Source: Acanthaster planci
Lineage: Eukaryota > Echinodermata > Asteroidea > Valvatida > Acanthasteridae
Reading direction: 5' to 3'
Length of the DNA: 64,000 nucleotides
Assembly (NCBI RefSeq): GCF_001949145.1
Contig: NW_019091355.1
Coordinates: 5,674,699-5,738,698 of the forward strand
Made by a program: the position numbers and the translations under genes. Positions within the stretch are counted from its first letter, which is position 1. Each line of letters starts with the position of its first letter. Below, piece by piece: positions 46,946-60,800 of the stretch. Below the pieces are notes generated by a model that searched no databases, was not told the DNA's origin, and saw nothing but the letters and a program-made list of their open reading frames with translations.

Positions 46946-47619
46946 CATATGACTAACTTTCTTAGATACTAAAGGTCAATTTATATTTAATTCCAAAGCA
47001 AACATAAATTTATGAAGCCAAGGCCAGTCTCCATGCTGAAAGTTCACAACAGCTGAGTCAAGTTCAACTTAGGTAAATTTGGCCGCAAATGCTCCATGAC
47101 ATCCACTTTATGAGCCCTGAGTGTGAACCACACATTGGACGGCATACTACAGTCTTAGCCATAGCCGGCAGTCACGTGCCAATGGGAAGTGGATATGTCT
47201 GTTAGGCAGTTGCTAACATTGGCATAGTCTTATTGTTAGCAGCTGCCAAGACTTTAGACTAACTGTGTGTCTTCTAAGAAGCTTTCCGTCAGGACACATT
47301 AGCCAGCGGTCCAGTGTATGAGGAGTGCTCTCTAGGCTTGTATGACGAGTCCTCATTAGGCCAGTGTCCTCCAACCTATCGAAGGTGCCTGGCAGCCTGT
47401 CAAATTTTCTCATCTTCCGCCAACGTTAAAACAGTAGCCACCAAGTTTATAAATTTAGCAACAAAGTTTGAAAATCAGGGTGCCACATTCGGGCGCCTAT
47501 TCCATCTCATGCAATAACATCATGACTTAACAAATATCCTGACATGTCTGTGAGTAGCTTATCAGAAATCAATGGTTAGTCGTCCAGTCCGAAGGAAATC
47601 AGAACTCTGTAAAAGTCCT

Positions 47620-47792
47620 AGTGCTGAAGTCGAGACCTCTTATGACCATCATAAGATCCCAAAGAGAACATTCCAAGACCTAAAGCCTGAATTCAAGTCA
47701 CCTACTATTCAAACGAACTCCACTGAAAACGTTCCTTTGTTATTACCAATCCTGTTGCCTGAGACAGGTCTTGTGTCTCGACTACAGCACTG
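47620..47792. mobile_element. Short hAT-like TIR element (third copy)
   Basis: 173 bp bounded by AGTGCTGAAGTCGAGAC on the left and GTCTCGACTACAGCACTG on the right, inverted copies of the same terminal sequence as the element at 46760. The interior shows GTTCCTTTGTTA, also present inside the 46760 copy as ATTCCTTTGTTA, so they are one family. Confidence 0.6.
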
Positions 47793-48807
47793 CAAAGCCT
47801 TCTTTTGTCACCAGTCATCCCTTGTTACTTGTAGCAAAAACTTGTGAACTGACTTGTAATATACTTGGCATGGAACTGCAAAGGACCTGACTAAAATATT
47901 AGTACCCGTTTAATAAATGCAAATAATAATCCATGACTTTGCATTGATAATCCAGCAAGGTTTGTTAGTTTCCATTTTCATAGAGTCAATACTGAAAAAT
48001 CAAAATCAAACACATCAAACCACGTTAAAAAATTCTACCTCACTTCAAATCAACATTTCATTACACCACAAACTTATACACTCTCATAGTTTTACTCAAG
48101 TTATGTCTCAGACATTGAAATTTCATTTTGTTTCACTGAATTCAGTTTGTAGAAACAGATGTTCCATCAGACTCCATTTAACGGCTGCCTTCCATATTTT
48201 ACATCAAAAAGCACATCCCCTTCTTAGATACTGAGTACACCTAATGTCTTCAAGAGTAACAAGTACAAATGATTGGAATACCAATTGGATTTTTAACCAC
48301 GGCCATTTTGCAAATCTTGACTTCATTTGTGGTTCGGAATGTATTACAGCAATTGACCCTAACAGTCCCCAAACCTCCGATTTCAATATGATTTTTACAT
48401 TGCACAAATGGCTTTCCAGTAAATTCCACATTGAAAACAGATACATTATAACACTCAACAGGCTCCTTTGATTCTATTGCACTAGGTGTGCTGAAGTTAT
48501 GATAAGGACTAAAATGAAATGCTTTCACTTGTGGTATTAAAAACAGCCCCATCACCTCAGGAAGATTAAATGATTAAAATTGCTCAACTGTATAAAGTTG
48601 ATAAGCTTGGAAATCTGCTTAACATTGAAAATATTTGCTAAGCAAGAACAGGTTACCAACGAAGAACTCATGGTTGGTATATTGCTTGTGCGTGGTACTC
48701 CACCTATAAAGTGTACTAAGCAAGATTTTTCTGCCAAGCAGCTTTTACGACATTGGGTAGCTAGTTTTTAGTGGGCTGCTGACAGTAAAGTGCCTCTGTA
48801 ATACCTC

Positions 48808-51800
48808 TCAAGCCTGGATACCATTACTGACGGTCTTGATGTCCTCAGTGCTGTAGCAAACATCCCAGAAAGACCTCGCTACATCAGCCACAAGGCTACG
48901 ATCCGGAATACTTTGAGAGGTACCATAGACTGCCGCCTGAGTGGAGGAAAAAGACACAACTTTACCATGGGATTTTGTAGAGTTGCTAAGCAAAACTATT
49001 GCTCAGCACAGGGACGTTCAGCTGACTGCTGTATAGGTGAAAGTAACACAGGTACCAATGAGTATGAGCAATGTGCTAAGAGGTCCCTGTATCAACCCCT
49101 TCGCTACGGAGGACTACTACTACCGCACCATTGCGTGAGCATTAGTGCATACCACACGTACAGTCTATTCANCATACCACAGCCCAGCAGTCATGGTCAA
49201 AATAATCCCGCCGTGAAGGGGTTAACATGCTGACTGCAGACAGGTCTTCGTTTATGTTCTCAGGACGTGATATGCACAAGAATGAGGGTAACATGCATTT
49301 GCCCACTCGTGTGATCATTCTGGGCCAATTAAAATTACAGTATTCAAGACAAAGGTATGTCAAGGTAAGAAGTTATGTTGTACTCATAGCAGGCACTGTT
49401 TAGTCACAAGTAACAGCATATTGCTTGCATTACAAAGCCCTGCTGCTTTTTGCAAGAAATGAAATGCCAGAGGACAGACTGAGGACAGTTTTCCCGATGC
49501 TGTTGAGTTCTTACCGAGCCTTGGCATTTTGCTGTAGGGTCACTCAACAAGGCAGCCGTAACATCTCTCACATCCCGCACAAACCCATCTGCTACACCGG
49601 GGAAGGTGTGTCGCAGGGTCACGCACATGTGGAAACTGCGGTCACAAAAGCACATGATTTGTTACATTTTCAGGAAAGATTCTTAAGTAGTGAATATCTA
49701 ATTTTCACATGAGTGAATGCCATCATGACTAAAAATCCTCAAAAAACCAACATCTAGGACAGGGTAAGTATAACAATATGCAGACATAATTGTGACATGA
49801 TCTTCTAAAACCCCTCAAAGTAAAGCTGTTGTTTGGGAAAAAAAGGCTCTTTAAATTACTATCTATTTTGATTAACTTGATAACTATCAAGGGTGAACAT
49901 TTTTACTTTGTTTTAAACAGAAGTTTTCTTGCAGCAAGACGATCCAATTATGATCATTTTCATCACTTGCACAGCTTTCTTAGTGAATGGCTCACCTTGG
50001 AGGGAACTGTAAGTTATTCAGACTCCAGCCCCGCTTGGTCAGGTCACCAAACAGACGATAGATGTCAAAGTCATTTGACCCTAATGCAATCACGCTGACT
50101 AATGGCTCGCCAAGCACGTAGATTCCCTTAATCTTCTTCAGTCTTGAAAAAGTAAAGATTGAAGAAGTACATATGAATAAAAAGGTAATAGCAGAAATTC
50201 TCTGAGCCTCTCATATTGTCTCATCTTTGTATGTAGATAAACAAACTCAGTTAATCCAGATTTTTAATATGTTGAGATCAAAGAAACATTAAACATTTTA
50301 TATAATTCTTAAACTGTGTTTGTGACCTTTAGGACTCTATTTCTTGGTGAAATTTGATTCTGGAAGAATTTCTTGCGAAGACATTTTGCAAGAATGCCAG
50401 AATTCTTCCTTTGCAATACCCTTTGCTCAGATCAAACTTCAAACTCTTCACGTTTTAGATTTGATTAGATTTCAGGTTATACCAGTCAGTAAGCAGTTTG
50501 CAGCTGTTCCATTCTGACTTTTTCAGAATTAACTCACAAGGTTTTCTCTTTTCAATCTTGCAATCTCACTGTAGTTTTGATATATCTCTTTTTAAAGATA
50601 ATATTGGTTCCCTCATACAAACACCTGACATTAGGTAAATATCTAGAAACACTTCACTTTAAACTGCTATGCTAGGTTCATTACAGAATATTTAAGATTA
50701 CAGGTGAAAGATGGCTCTTACTCAGTCAGCATGTATCTGGTTGTCCGGATGATTTGGCGTGTACTCTCAATATATCCAGCCTCTCCAATGTTGACCATGG
50801 TAGCCCAGCAAGCAGCGATGATTGCTCCAGGACGACTGCCTAAACAGAATGGACCCCCCAAAAAGGAATGGTTATTTAGAGGCCTTACATCTGATGGGTA
50901 TGCTGTTTCTCTATTATTGGCACGAGTAGCAACTGTGTACTTTCATGTCAAAGATATTTCATAGAATCAGTCCTGGTAAACTGTCTCCAGTGATGGCAAT
51001 TAGTGTGAGGGGTCTAAGAATCATTATAATGTACCACAGTATGTTGCATCAATGAACGCAAATACTTCAATTGTTTTTTAAACAAACAAATGTTCAGCCA
51101 ACATCCCTGACGACTGCCGAGTGGTTTTCACACCATGCATGACAAAGGTGCACCGATATGGCTCCTGTTGGCAACATATTGGCACTGCCAAGATCACCGT
51201 TCAGTCTGTTCTTAACAACTGATATAAACTAATATGGGGCCTTTTCCCAAATCTCAGTTGTGTCTCTGCCTGTGGCTTCACCTCAACATACAACAATCAG
51301 TTTCCAGAGCTTCAACTGGCAGGTGATAAATTCATAAAAAATGCATCTTGAACCCTACAGAAAGTAAAGCAAGACTCAGGGGGAGACTGGAAGAAAATGA
51401 AACTATCTACAAAATGATCACAAAAGGGTTGGATGATGTCCCACAGCAATGTAGGGTCTATTTGCTTCAAGGCAACCCTTCAAGTATCCATTTCTTGTGT
51501 TCTATATTAAAACAGACAACGACGGTAAACTCAGGATTTTCCATACTTTGAAATAGATTGTTTGAAAAATCCTTGAATCAGGAATACCATTATGAAAATA
51601 TTCTGGAATCAGGAAAAATCCTGACAAATCTCACTCCTGAAGACTAATTTTCACAAAGGGTTTTCAAAAATCTTGTTTTTGTAAATGAAGTGCCAATCTT
51701 GTCAACATGGTCCCGATACCTGCAATTGATGGTGACGCATAAATGCCTCCTGGCCAGTCAGGTGCCACAAAAAACTGACGACGGCGCATCTCCATGTTAC

Positions 51801-54800
51801 TATAGAGAACGACGGAGGAACCTTTCGGGGCAAAGCCATACTGGATAGGAAGAAAACAGAATATTTCACAAACCAATAAATATCCATGTGCATCAGACTC
51901 CTTGAAAAAACTGCACAAGTCTTGGCAGTTGAAAGCTGATGTTTGTAATGAGGGAAGACATTTCACCATTTCGAATTGTTTTGTGCTCTGCACACAATGG
52001 GAATGAACAGCTGGAATATTATGCAAGAAAGAATAGAAGGGTGAAAGGAATAGAAAAGGGGTAAGAGAAGGCAAAGAAATCCAGACTAAGGAGTAATTTG
52101 GAGAGAAGTGCCCATTATGGTTTCAATTTTGTATTGCTCTCTGACAGAAATACTCCACTAACCTTTGTACCCTACTGTTTCAGTTAAGACTATTTTTTTC
52201 ACACAGCATTCTCAGTATGGCGACTTTTTTCAAAAATATCTTAGCCCGAGTTTTATTTCCCTCAAAATACAGCATAAAAACCAACTTTCCTATCAAGCTT
52301 TCCCATAAAGTACTTAATGTCAACTTTTTGAGCCTGCTCAATACCTTGTGAGTGTCTGCAGAAATGCTTGTTACACCTTTCAACCGGAAATCAAAAGGCG
52401 GTACAGGGAAGCCGGCTTTATCCATGAACGGGATGAGGAATCCTCCTAGACAGGCATCTACATGGACGGGGATGTCGTATTTCTCACCAAGCTATCCAAG
52501 TGAGAGCAAAATGACTTGGGACATTAGGAACATGTATTTGTAACGACACTGTCTGCCCCACATTGCCATCACGTTATCAACCTTGAATCAGTCACATCAT
52601 ACAGTTCGATGGATGTCAGTTTGGTCGCCAAGAAGCACAAATCACACAAGAACAGTTGACTAGATACCGGTTTCTTACCTGCACATCTAGGCTGTATTTA
52701 CCTGTTTCTGGTGTTAACATAACACTTCTCCCAAATGTATGGATAGACGAAGTGTAACCCACAGATGAGAGTATACACTCTTGCATCAAGGGGTTTTCAG
52801 GATAGCAGAAAGGTAACCATTAGCCATTTGAGGGATGTGATCTGAGAGTAATGTGCACACAGCAGTTAACTGTGCCCTTGAGTACCAACAGCTGGACACA
52901 CTGACATAACCCATGTTATTCTAAGGACCAGTCCATAATCACACGAGTAAAGTGATTTCAGTGATGTTCATGATTACAGTTTCACAATCATGTTCATGAC
53001 TCTAACCGATTTGAATCATTTTCAGATCTGGGCAAAATGTTTTCTGGAGTGCCATTTCTTTCTTGCCACACATAACACTTGACTACAAAACACTTGACTA
53101 CATAACACAGGAATTGAATCAATTGAAGGGAAAATGTGAGAAACCATTTACCAGAGTGTTTATTATGGAGAACACTTACCTTAGCAATTGCCTCAATATC
53201 ATCAAAGACTCCAGTGGGGAATGAAGGTGCTGACCCAACCAGCATGCAGGTTCTGCTACTGATTGCTCGTTTCATTGCCTGAGTAACAAAACAAGGAAAT
53301 TCTCACACAGAGCTAAAGTTGTGAGGAGTTACTTTCTGACCCGAGTTGAGTCACTGTAACCTAGTGACTCGAGTCGAGTAATTAGGCAAAAAAGTCAAGT
53401 CAAATCCTTAGCTCAAGTCAATTTGAGTCACCACAATATTTTAACACAATGTGATCAGTAAAAACAGGAGAGAAAGTCATTTTGTGGTATTTCTAAATTC
53501 TTCTCTGGGTTTCTGTACATGTGGTCTCACCACATCTTGCTCTTGATGATAACGCATGACATGAACATTATAAATCCCGCAAAGTCACTGCAATTACATG
53601 TATATTTTTTTCACAAAGAAGTATGCTTTTATTTTTGAGACTTGAGACAGACGATCGGGATTTTTGTCAAAAGGCCGACTGAGACAATATGACGAGTTAC
53701 GCAATGCCGACTTAGTCGGAGTTTACTGTATTACTATTTATTCGGCAGGTAATTTGCATTAATTCATCAACCTTGGAAATTAGAAAATGTGTACTGAACT
53801 TAAAAAATCATGTCAGATGTGACAGGGACACAAAAAAAAATGGGCCCCTAATTTCTGGAATTACCCTATTAGCACTGGCAAATGTACACACACTCGATCT
53901 GTTATTGTAGAGAAATCACACGTTGTATGATTGCAAATGTGAAGACCAGAAATCTTGTGTGGACATGAATCAGTGCAAATAATCCCTACAATGCTCTATT
54001 AGGGAGGGCATATACTGGTACATGTACATGTACCAGTATATGCCTTGTGTAATTGTAAGAGGGTGCACTTTATAGGCCACCTGCACAAACACTTTATTGA
54101 GGACTCTATCTTCAGAGCAGGTAGACAGGTGGCTAGATGAGACACTGTAATGGAACACCTTAAGAGGCCTGTTTTAGTACACTACAAGCAATTATTGTGT
54201 CATCCTATCAATTCCCCCAACACGGTGGATTAGATTCTAAGATCTTCACGTGTATTTATAAATGCATTCATAAATGCTGAGGCCATTAGAGCAGTTTATG
54301 ACTACAGTGTGGTTCCTAGACTCACCTTGACCTTGACAGCGTGGGTTTTCTTATCCAGTGGGATGTGGACCAGCCTCATACGGAAGTAGTGTGCCGCCTT
54401 GTCAAAGGCTGCATGCACACTCACAGGGGCCAGGCTAGAAGTCAATCAATAACAATCGACATGTTGAGTCATATTCTTCCCTTCTGCTTTTAACCACATG
54501 AAATACTCATTAGGTCAAGTCCAGATTTCTAGTACAAGTTTCTATCATCCCTGTTATGATTTCTCTTTAGCGAAGGCTCCCATAATTTATAGAGATGTCT
54601 GAATTTCCAGACTACAAAAACATTTAGAAAAAACTGAAACCTGCAAATTTTCATTTCTGCAATGATTTTACAGAGATGCTAATCGGGGATGGCACATAAA
54701 AAGAGCGTTATCTCACCATTTTTAAAACCATGCTTTAAGGAAATTTCACAAATTATCCCTTGGACTGCTGAACAAGTACCAGCTAGAAAGTTCAGTTGGA

Positions 54801-57800
54801 GGGGCATGAGTGAAGTCTACATGTATGTAATCTGAGGGTCAAAGGTGGTAATCCTGCTGGGTTCATGAAGCCAGTTTTCGTCACAGTTTATTTGATGATA
54901 AAGCATAGTTAAACAGTCCATAATCTCTAGATAAGTCCTGTGCTGCACAGTCAACTGGACATGCTGGGTGGCAATCCCTAGTTAAACAGCCCACAGGAGT
55001 TAATTACTTTTTGCTGGACAACTCAGTTACTAGAGTGGTTTGAATTCAATTTCAATCCTCCTTGCTCACTCTCAACAGCAGGTTTGTTCTCTCAGTCCAT
55101 TTCCCTTTCAGCTCGCTAGATAAGTCATTTCGTATTTGTGTATGAATGTGGAATGGAAAAATAACTTTCTCTGCAGACATTTTTCTCTAATTAGCAACTA
55201 AACAGCATACAGCTGATAAAACAGTTCATTTAGCCTTGGAAACCTGGCTGTGCTAATTTATGATTCATTCCAAAAACAATCACAGGATGTGCAGGTCAGT
55301 GCAAACAAATGGTTGCCCTGATGTTTCCTGTACTTTTAAAGTAACAGCCCTTTCCTGTTTTAAGTGATAAAATAGGCCATCAAGTTGATTCATCATTTTA
55401 TTTTACAACGACAACTAACACGGTGGGAATAAAGAAAATGTACATATTGACATACATGTACTGGGAGGCTAATGGTATTAACACTGGGACGTTCTTCACT
55501 GGCCCACTGTTAAGATCGATACTTTTACTAAATCACTGATCACTGAATGAAGCCAGAAGACCTGTACATGTAGGACCAAAACTCTGGTGCTGCTTTTTCG
55601 CTCTCTGTGTCCCTTTAGGAGATTAGGATTTGCAAGGATTAGGTAAAGACTGTGTCGCCACGGTAATAGGCTGACACCTTTGCAACCCTCTGTTATGGGG
55701 CAGAGGATCATGAACACCCACTAGGTGCAACAGGCATTGCTAAGGGAATCTCTTTTTCTACGTACATTTCTGGAAATTCTATCCCTCTTTCTCTGGCCCG
55801 TTCCCTGCAGGCCAGACATGCCATAAGGATGCTCTCCGTCCCTCCTGAAGTCATCTGAGGAGGGGGGAAATTATGCCATCATCAACGTCTCTCAAAGGCT
55901 TACATGTACCTCACAACAAACAGTAAACTTTGCAATGTAAACGTTTGAAACAAAATCTACATTATATATTTTTCAAATGGTCAAAATGGATGCCAACTTG
56001 CAAAAATCGGACTGATATAATCCATTCCCTAGTTTCATTTTTCTCAGAAACAACATCTGTCATATTATTCAATCTAAAAAAAAATGACGACTTTGTGCTT
56101 GATCACATTTTAAAAAGTTTAAATTTGTACATTTTTTTTATCACAAGCACCTGTCAAGTATGTTTAAAGTACAGCTTTGATGCACATCATACTGTCAATA
56201 CATGGCCAAGCCAATCTGTGCTCACCCTAATCTCCATGTTTATGGAACTACAGTATGGCATTGGCTAAATATTTTTTATCTAATAGCACATGATAGTTTC
56301 ACAAAATAAAATGCAACTTTGTATTCTTATGGTCATACTGAGAAATCCAGAGGTGGTAATCAAACAGGTGTTTTATGATTAACTATATATGTCCAAGAAC
56401 ATGCAAATACTAAACTACCGTACCATACTATCCATCTGTTGCTTAAATAATTTTGAATATTCAAATACATCAAACAAATCAGCCATAATTGGAATGTCTT
56501 TTGAATAGCTGATATGTAAATGGCCCCTGAACAGGAATAACTTACAGCTCCACAGGAGTCTGGTCCCCCACTGAACATAGATAAACACATGGCCACCACT
56601 TCCCCCTCCATGCGTCGCACACTAGGGAAAACGTCAGGATGTAGGGGGTTACTCCATGCGAAGTCTTTATACACCTTTAACAAAACAAAACAAAAAGAAA
56701 CATGGAAAAAATATTGCAACTGCCTCACATCATTGCTAATTTGTATTCAAGGTTAAAAAAACAATAACAAAAAAGCATTCCATCTGTCATGATGAATTTT
56801 TCACCTAAGCATTCTCACAATTTACATGTATGTCATCTATTCGTACCTTTCAACAATAACTTTATTTGTGCTTATGATGTCTCATATTTCAATGGAGAAA
56901 ATTCTCGAAATTTAGTGTGAGGAGTTTTGGGTCATTGCGTGGCACCTTTTAAAAGGAAATACTTTATTTCACAAGGTGGTTATTTGATTCATCAAACAAA
57001 AAAGTGTAAATGAATAACTGACGCATTGTACGTAGATTAGTTGAGTAAGTTAATTGAGTATACTTATCAACCCATTTGATGCAAAGCAAGTTTGACTGCT
57101 TAATGGGAAAGAGTGGTACATGTACATGTACACGTATGTTAGTTGTTACATAACAGAATGTTATTGAATACATACTTTAAGGTTAAAGCTCACTGGCCAG
57201 ATTGACAAACTGAACGATTTCCTTTATGAAAGTATGACTAGCAATGATATGGTAATACCATCTTTAAATAGTCTTTCTATGACTTCCCTTTCTACTCATT
57301 AAGCACTCTCCTTCCGCTAACTTCACTGTCTAAATGATAATGTTCAGCTCCAATTTTATTTTTCATAATTTATAGATGGGTAAGGCCCAAAATCCACATG
57401 TACTGACAAGCCATCTCTTTCACAGCACTGAAAATTGGGTTTGAAATTACAGCATTACAGGGTTAAGCATTAAGCTCAAAAATGTCACCAGACTAGGAGC
57501 ACTTTTGACTAGACCAGTGCCAAAATGAATACCTCATTAACAATTTGAAATGGAGGAATGTTTTGTTGAAAAGGTTTCTTAACCAATGACCAGATAAAAG
57601 ATACATGTAGTGGGGTCATTCCATGAGGTTTGGGCACAATTTGTGACGGTGTCCTTGTTACATGTCAATTTGGAATCCACATGCACAGAAATGGCTGTTC
57701 ATTTTTAAGGAACCCATGTAACAATTGACACCATCACAAATTGTGCCCCAACCTCATGGAATGACCCAGTACTCTCTCTATCAATTATTCAATAGAGTTG

Positions 57801-60800
57801 AATTTGTTGAACTGAATACTTTGCTGGTGAAAACAATTTCAGTCAAATGAAATACACTATGAGGCAGTAAAATTTAACGTCGCTCCCTTGCACTGGTTAA
57901 AACCTATTACGGTGGTATAATAAAACAATTATTACCTTCTGTGACGGAGGTCCATGTGTTATGTACATGTACACCGAGGGTGTGTGCCATTTGTCCCTGA
58001 GGGTGTACAAAACATCATGGACCTCCAGCAGATAATTGTATGTTGTATACAAGGCCGTTCTTACCAAATTGGAACAAATTTACTGTGACGGCAATGAAAA
58101 ATGAAAATTGGTTCACAAACATGGACATTAAGTGAAAGGGACTTCAAACAGGATGGTGGACATCGGTAGCCCTCACCCTCAAGGTTTGGAGTAAATCACA
58201 TGAAGACCTTTCTGACTTTGATACAATCAAGCCTTGTTAACTGACCAGTGAAAAAGCCACTCGATCCTTGGTCTTTCTTTCGGTCACAGAAAAACACCAC
58301 AACAATCATTTGAAACACCAGACTGACTCAATGAAAAAATGGATAAGGTTAAACAATCAAGTGGTTGTTTCCAACCCAATCTTTCTAAAAAGTGGGCATG
58401 TGGTATTCTAATCTACTGACATATGCACTGTAGGTTTACCAGAGGGTGTTCTTTATTATTATGGTAATTTGGTGTACAAAAGGTTATTCAGGCCTATCCA
58501 TGCAACACAAAAGCACTGCCCAATCCCAGCCTTGACACACATGGCTATAAACTAGCCATAGTGTAGTGTTGGTGTGTACACGTATACTGTATACGCTGTA
58601 AAAGTACATGTGCATGTATTTTGATTTATTTTTTTCATTTGTCTTTATCCTGATAAGGCCTGTCAGGACCACACTAGAAATGAATTTTTAGCTTTACAAT
58701 TTTCCTGTCATAAAGTTTTTTCTTTGCCTGTTTTATTTCTTCGTGCTATGTATTGTCTGGTGTTTGGTGTTTTAAGTCTCTTTTATGAATGTGCCATTGT
58801 GTAACGATGTTCTGTGTTCTCTTGTCATTTTTGCATGAGCCAAATCAAACAAGCCAATAATGTTTGTTACAACCTTTTACCTGCAAAGCCTTACAATGCA
58901 ATAATGTGTAAAATTATTGTAAAATGTAAAAGGGTTTAATTTGGAAAATGTTTAGACACCTTTCCCATACCAAGGCGGCTACTGCATCCCTCGGTGTTTT
59001 CATGCACAATTGTAAAGTTCAACAATGTACATGGTCCAACCAATGTAAAAATGTAGATTGACGATGGGGTATTTAAAACAAGCAATGTTTTATATTGTTT
59101 TAGAATCCATTTCTGATCTAAAAAAGTACATGGATGCGTAAAGGGGAAAAAACAGTTTGTGAGGGGCATCGTTTACAATAAAAATGAACACCAGATTGCA
59201 TCGATCAAAACGTCAAACCTCTAGAAGAGGCGGTTCCATTTACATGTACATGTTTGGGAAAATCTGTAAATGGACTTGGAACTTTTTTCGTTAAATGTGT
59301 AAACATCCCGCCCTAAAATGACACCTTTCAACTCTTTCATTGAAAACCTTTACAGCATAGGAAAGGGCTTCACAGGAATTAGGTGAATTACCAGAGAGGC
59401 ACAGATCACATGATGCACAGCTGGCTACAATAACCTCCCACCTACAAGGCTACAAGTACAAAGATACGGGTAATAACAATGGAGCAATCCAACAATGGTC
59501 TCTCTCCCTGATGCTTACACAAGATACATTCATAGATAACTCTTGACCTCTGACCTTCAAATACTTACACAGTGCTTTTTCTAATAGTATCACTTTTACA
59601 CTGGAAAATCGGTTCTATAAATAAATTATGCTGGTACCTATGCCGTGTTGTATGGAATCTTCCAAAACAAGTTAGATTGCGCAACAAGGATAGCTTTCAT
59701 GAGGCACATGCATAAAGGTTCTCAGATTTAGTGTTGGTAGAGACATTCCTTGTTGGCAAACATTGGGAAGCTCATCAATTTTTATGTTTACAGAGCCTCT
59801 ATCCAATTTGCAAACACCATAAAGCCATAAGCTTGTATACAAATAATGAATGTCAATGAGTCCACTAGTGAGAATAATTTCATAAGGCGACAGATGAATG
59901 GAAGTTCACCTGTCAACCCATGAAATTATTCTGACCACTGCACTCATAGGCATTTATTGTTTGCTCTATACAATACTTGCATTACATGTAATCCTTCCAG
60001 TCTACCATTAAGTGAAACAGATTCATGTCCTAAGCACCACCCACTAGTGGTACCTGTACCATGCAACATTAGATTGGTTCCCTTCCCAACATTACTTTCC
60101 TCAATTTCTAGTGGGAACCAGTCAAGTGGAATCAACTTCTATTCAACAGGTACCATGGAATAGAACAAAAAACTCCCTGACATGTGGTCAACAATCCACC
60201 AATCAGATGATGGGGATTTATGCAGGTACATGTATTGTACGATGTGCTACAGCAACTGTAGAAACAGCATAGTGCACGCTTTCAACATAGCCACCCACAA
60301 GCAACTATTAGCATGTCTAGTCTGAGTTGTGACATAAAAATTTCAAGCACAGTTGTCGCTTCTGGTCACCAGATATTTTCTCATGCTGTTATGTGTAGGT
60401 ACCTCCTGAAATTGGCTGAATTTAGTTTGGTGATTTTGATGTGTAAAAACAGCTGTCTTGTAACTTGAATCCATTATGTTTTTCACTCTATAACAAGCAA
60501 ATAAGTGCCAAACTTGATTAAAAAGTTACCAACTCTTAAATTATTTCAAGGTTTCAAAACATTGTTTCTTTCTGCTCTGACAGAAAACTTCTACCCTTTT
60601 TTTGGTTACATGTAGATGAACTTACCTGATATAGACAGCTCAATGGTTACAGGTTTTCTCAACCATTTCCAGACGGTATTATTTGGGCTGAAAATTTTGA
60701 CTTTCAAATATGGGCGTGCGCGGCGGTTTAACCTGTCAGCCATGCCTGTGTACATAAATGGCTTGATCGTATCACCCATCCTCCAGCAAAGTAGTTAATG

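Larger units (their letters stand above)
40815..48807. other. Intergenic SGPL1 / GST-D, no gene recognised
   Basis: 8 kb between the GST-D start and the SGPL1 stop codon. It contains the GST-D promoter side, a 22-bp stem-loop at 43041, a diverged direct-repeat pair (43608-43925 and 45235-45505) and two short terminal-inverted-repeat elements (46760 and 47620). Open frames of up to about 158 codons just upstream of GST-D overlap on both strands in ACATGTAC-rich sequence and show no domain. Confidence 0.55.

Noticed and set aside
48250-48555. Minus-strand frame of 101 codons downstream of SGPL1
   Set aside because: No recognisable domain or splice context; probably within the 3' untranslated region or beyond.
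53325-53420. GACTCGAGTC-rich stretch resembling the TIR family at 46760
   Set aside because: Shares composition only; the CAGTGTTGTAG end is absent and no second end was found.
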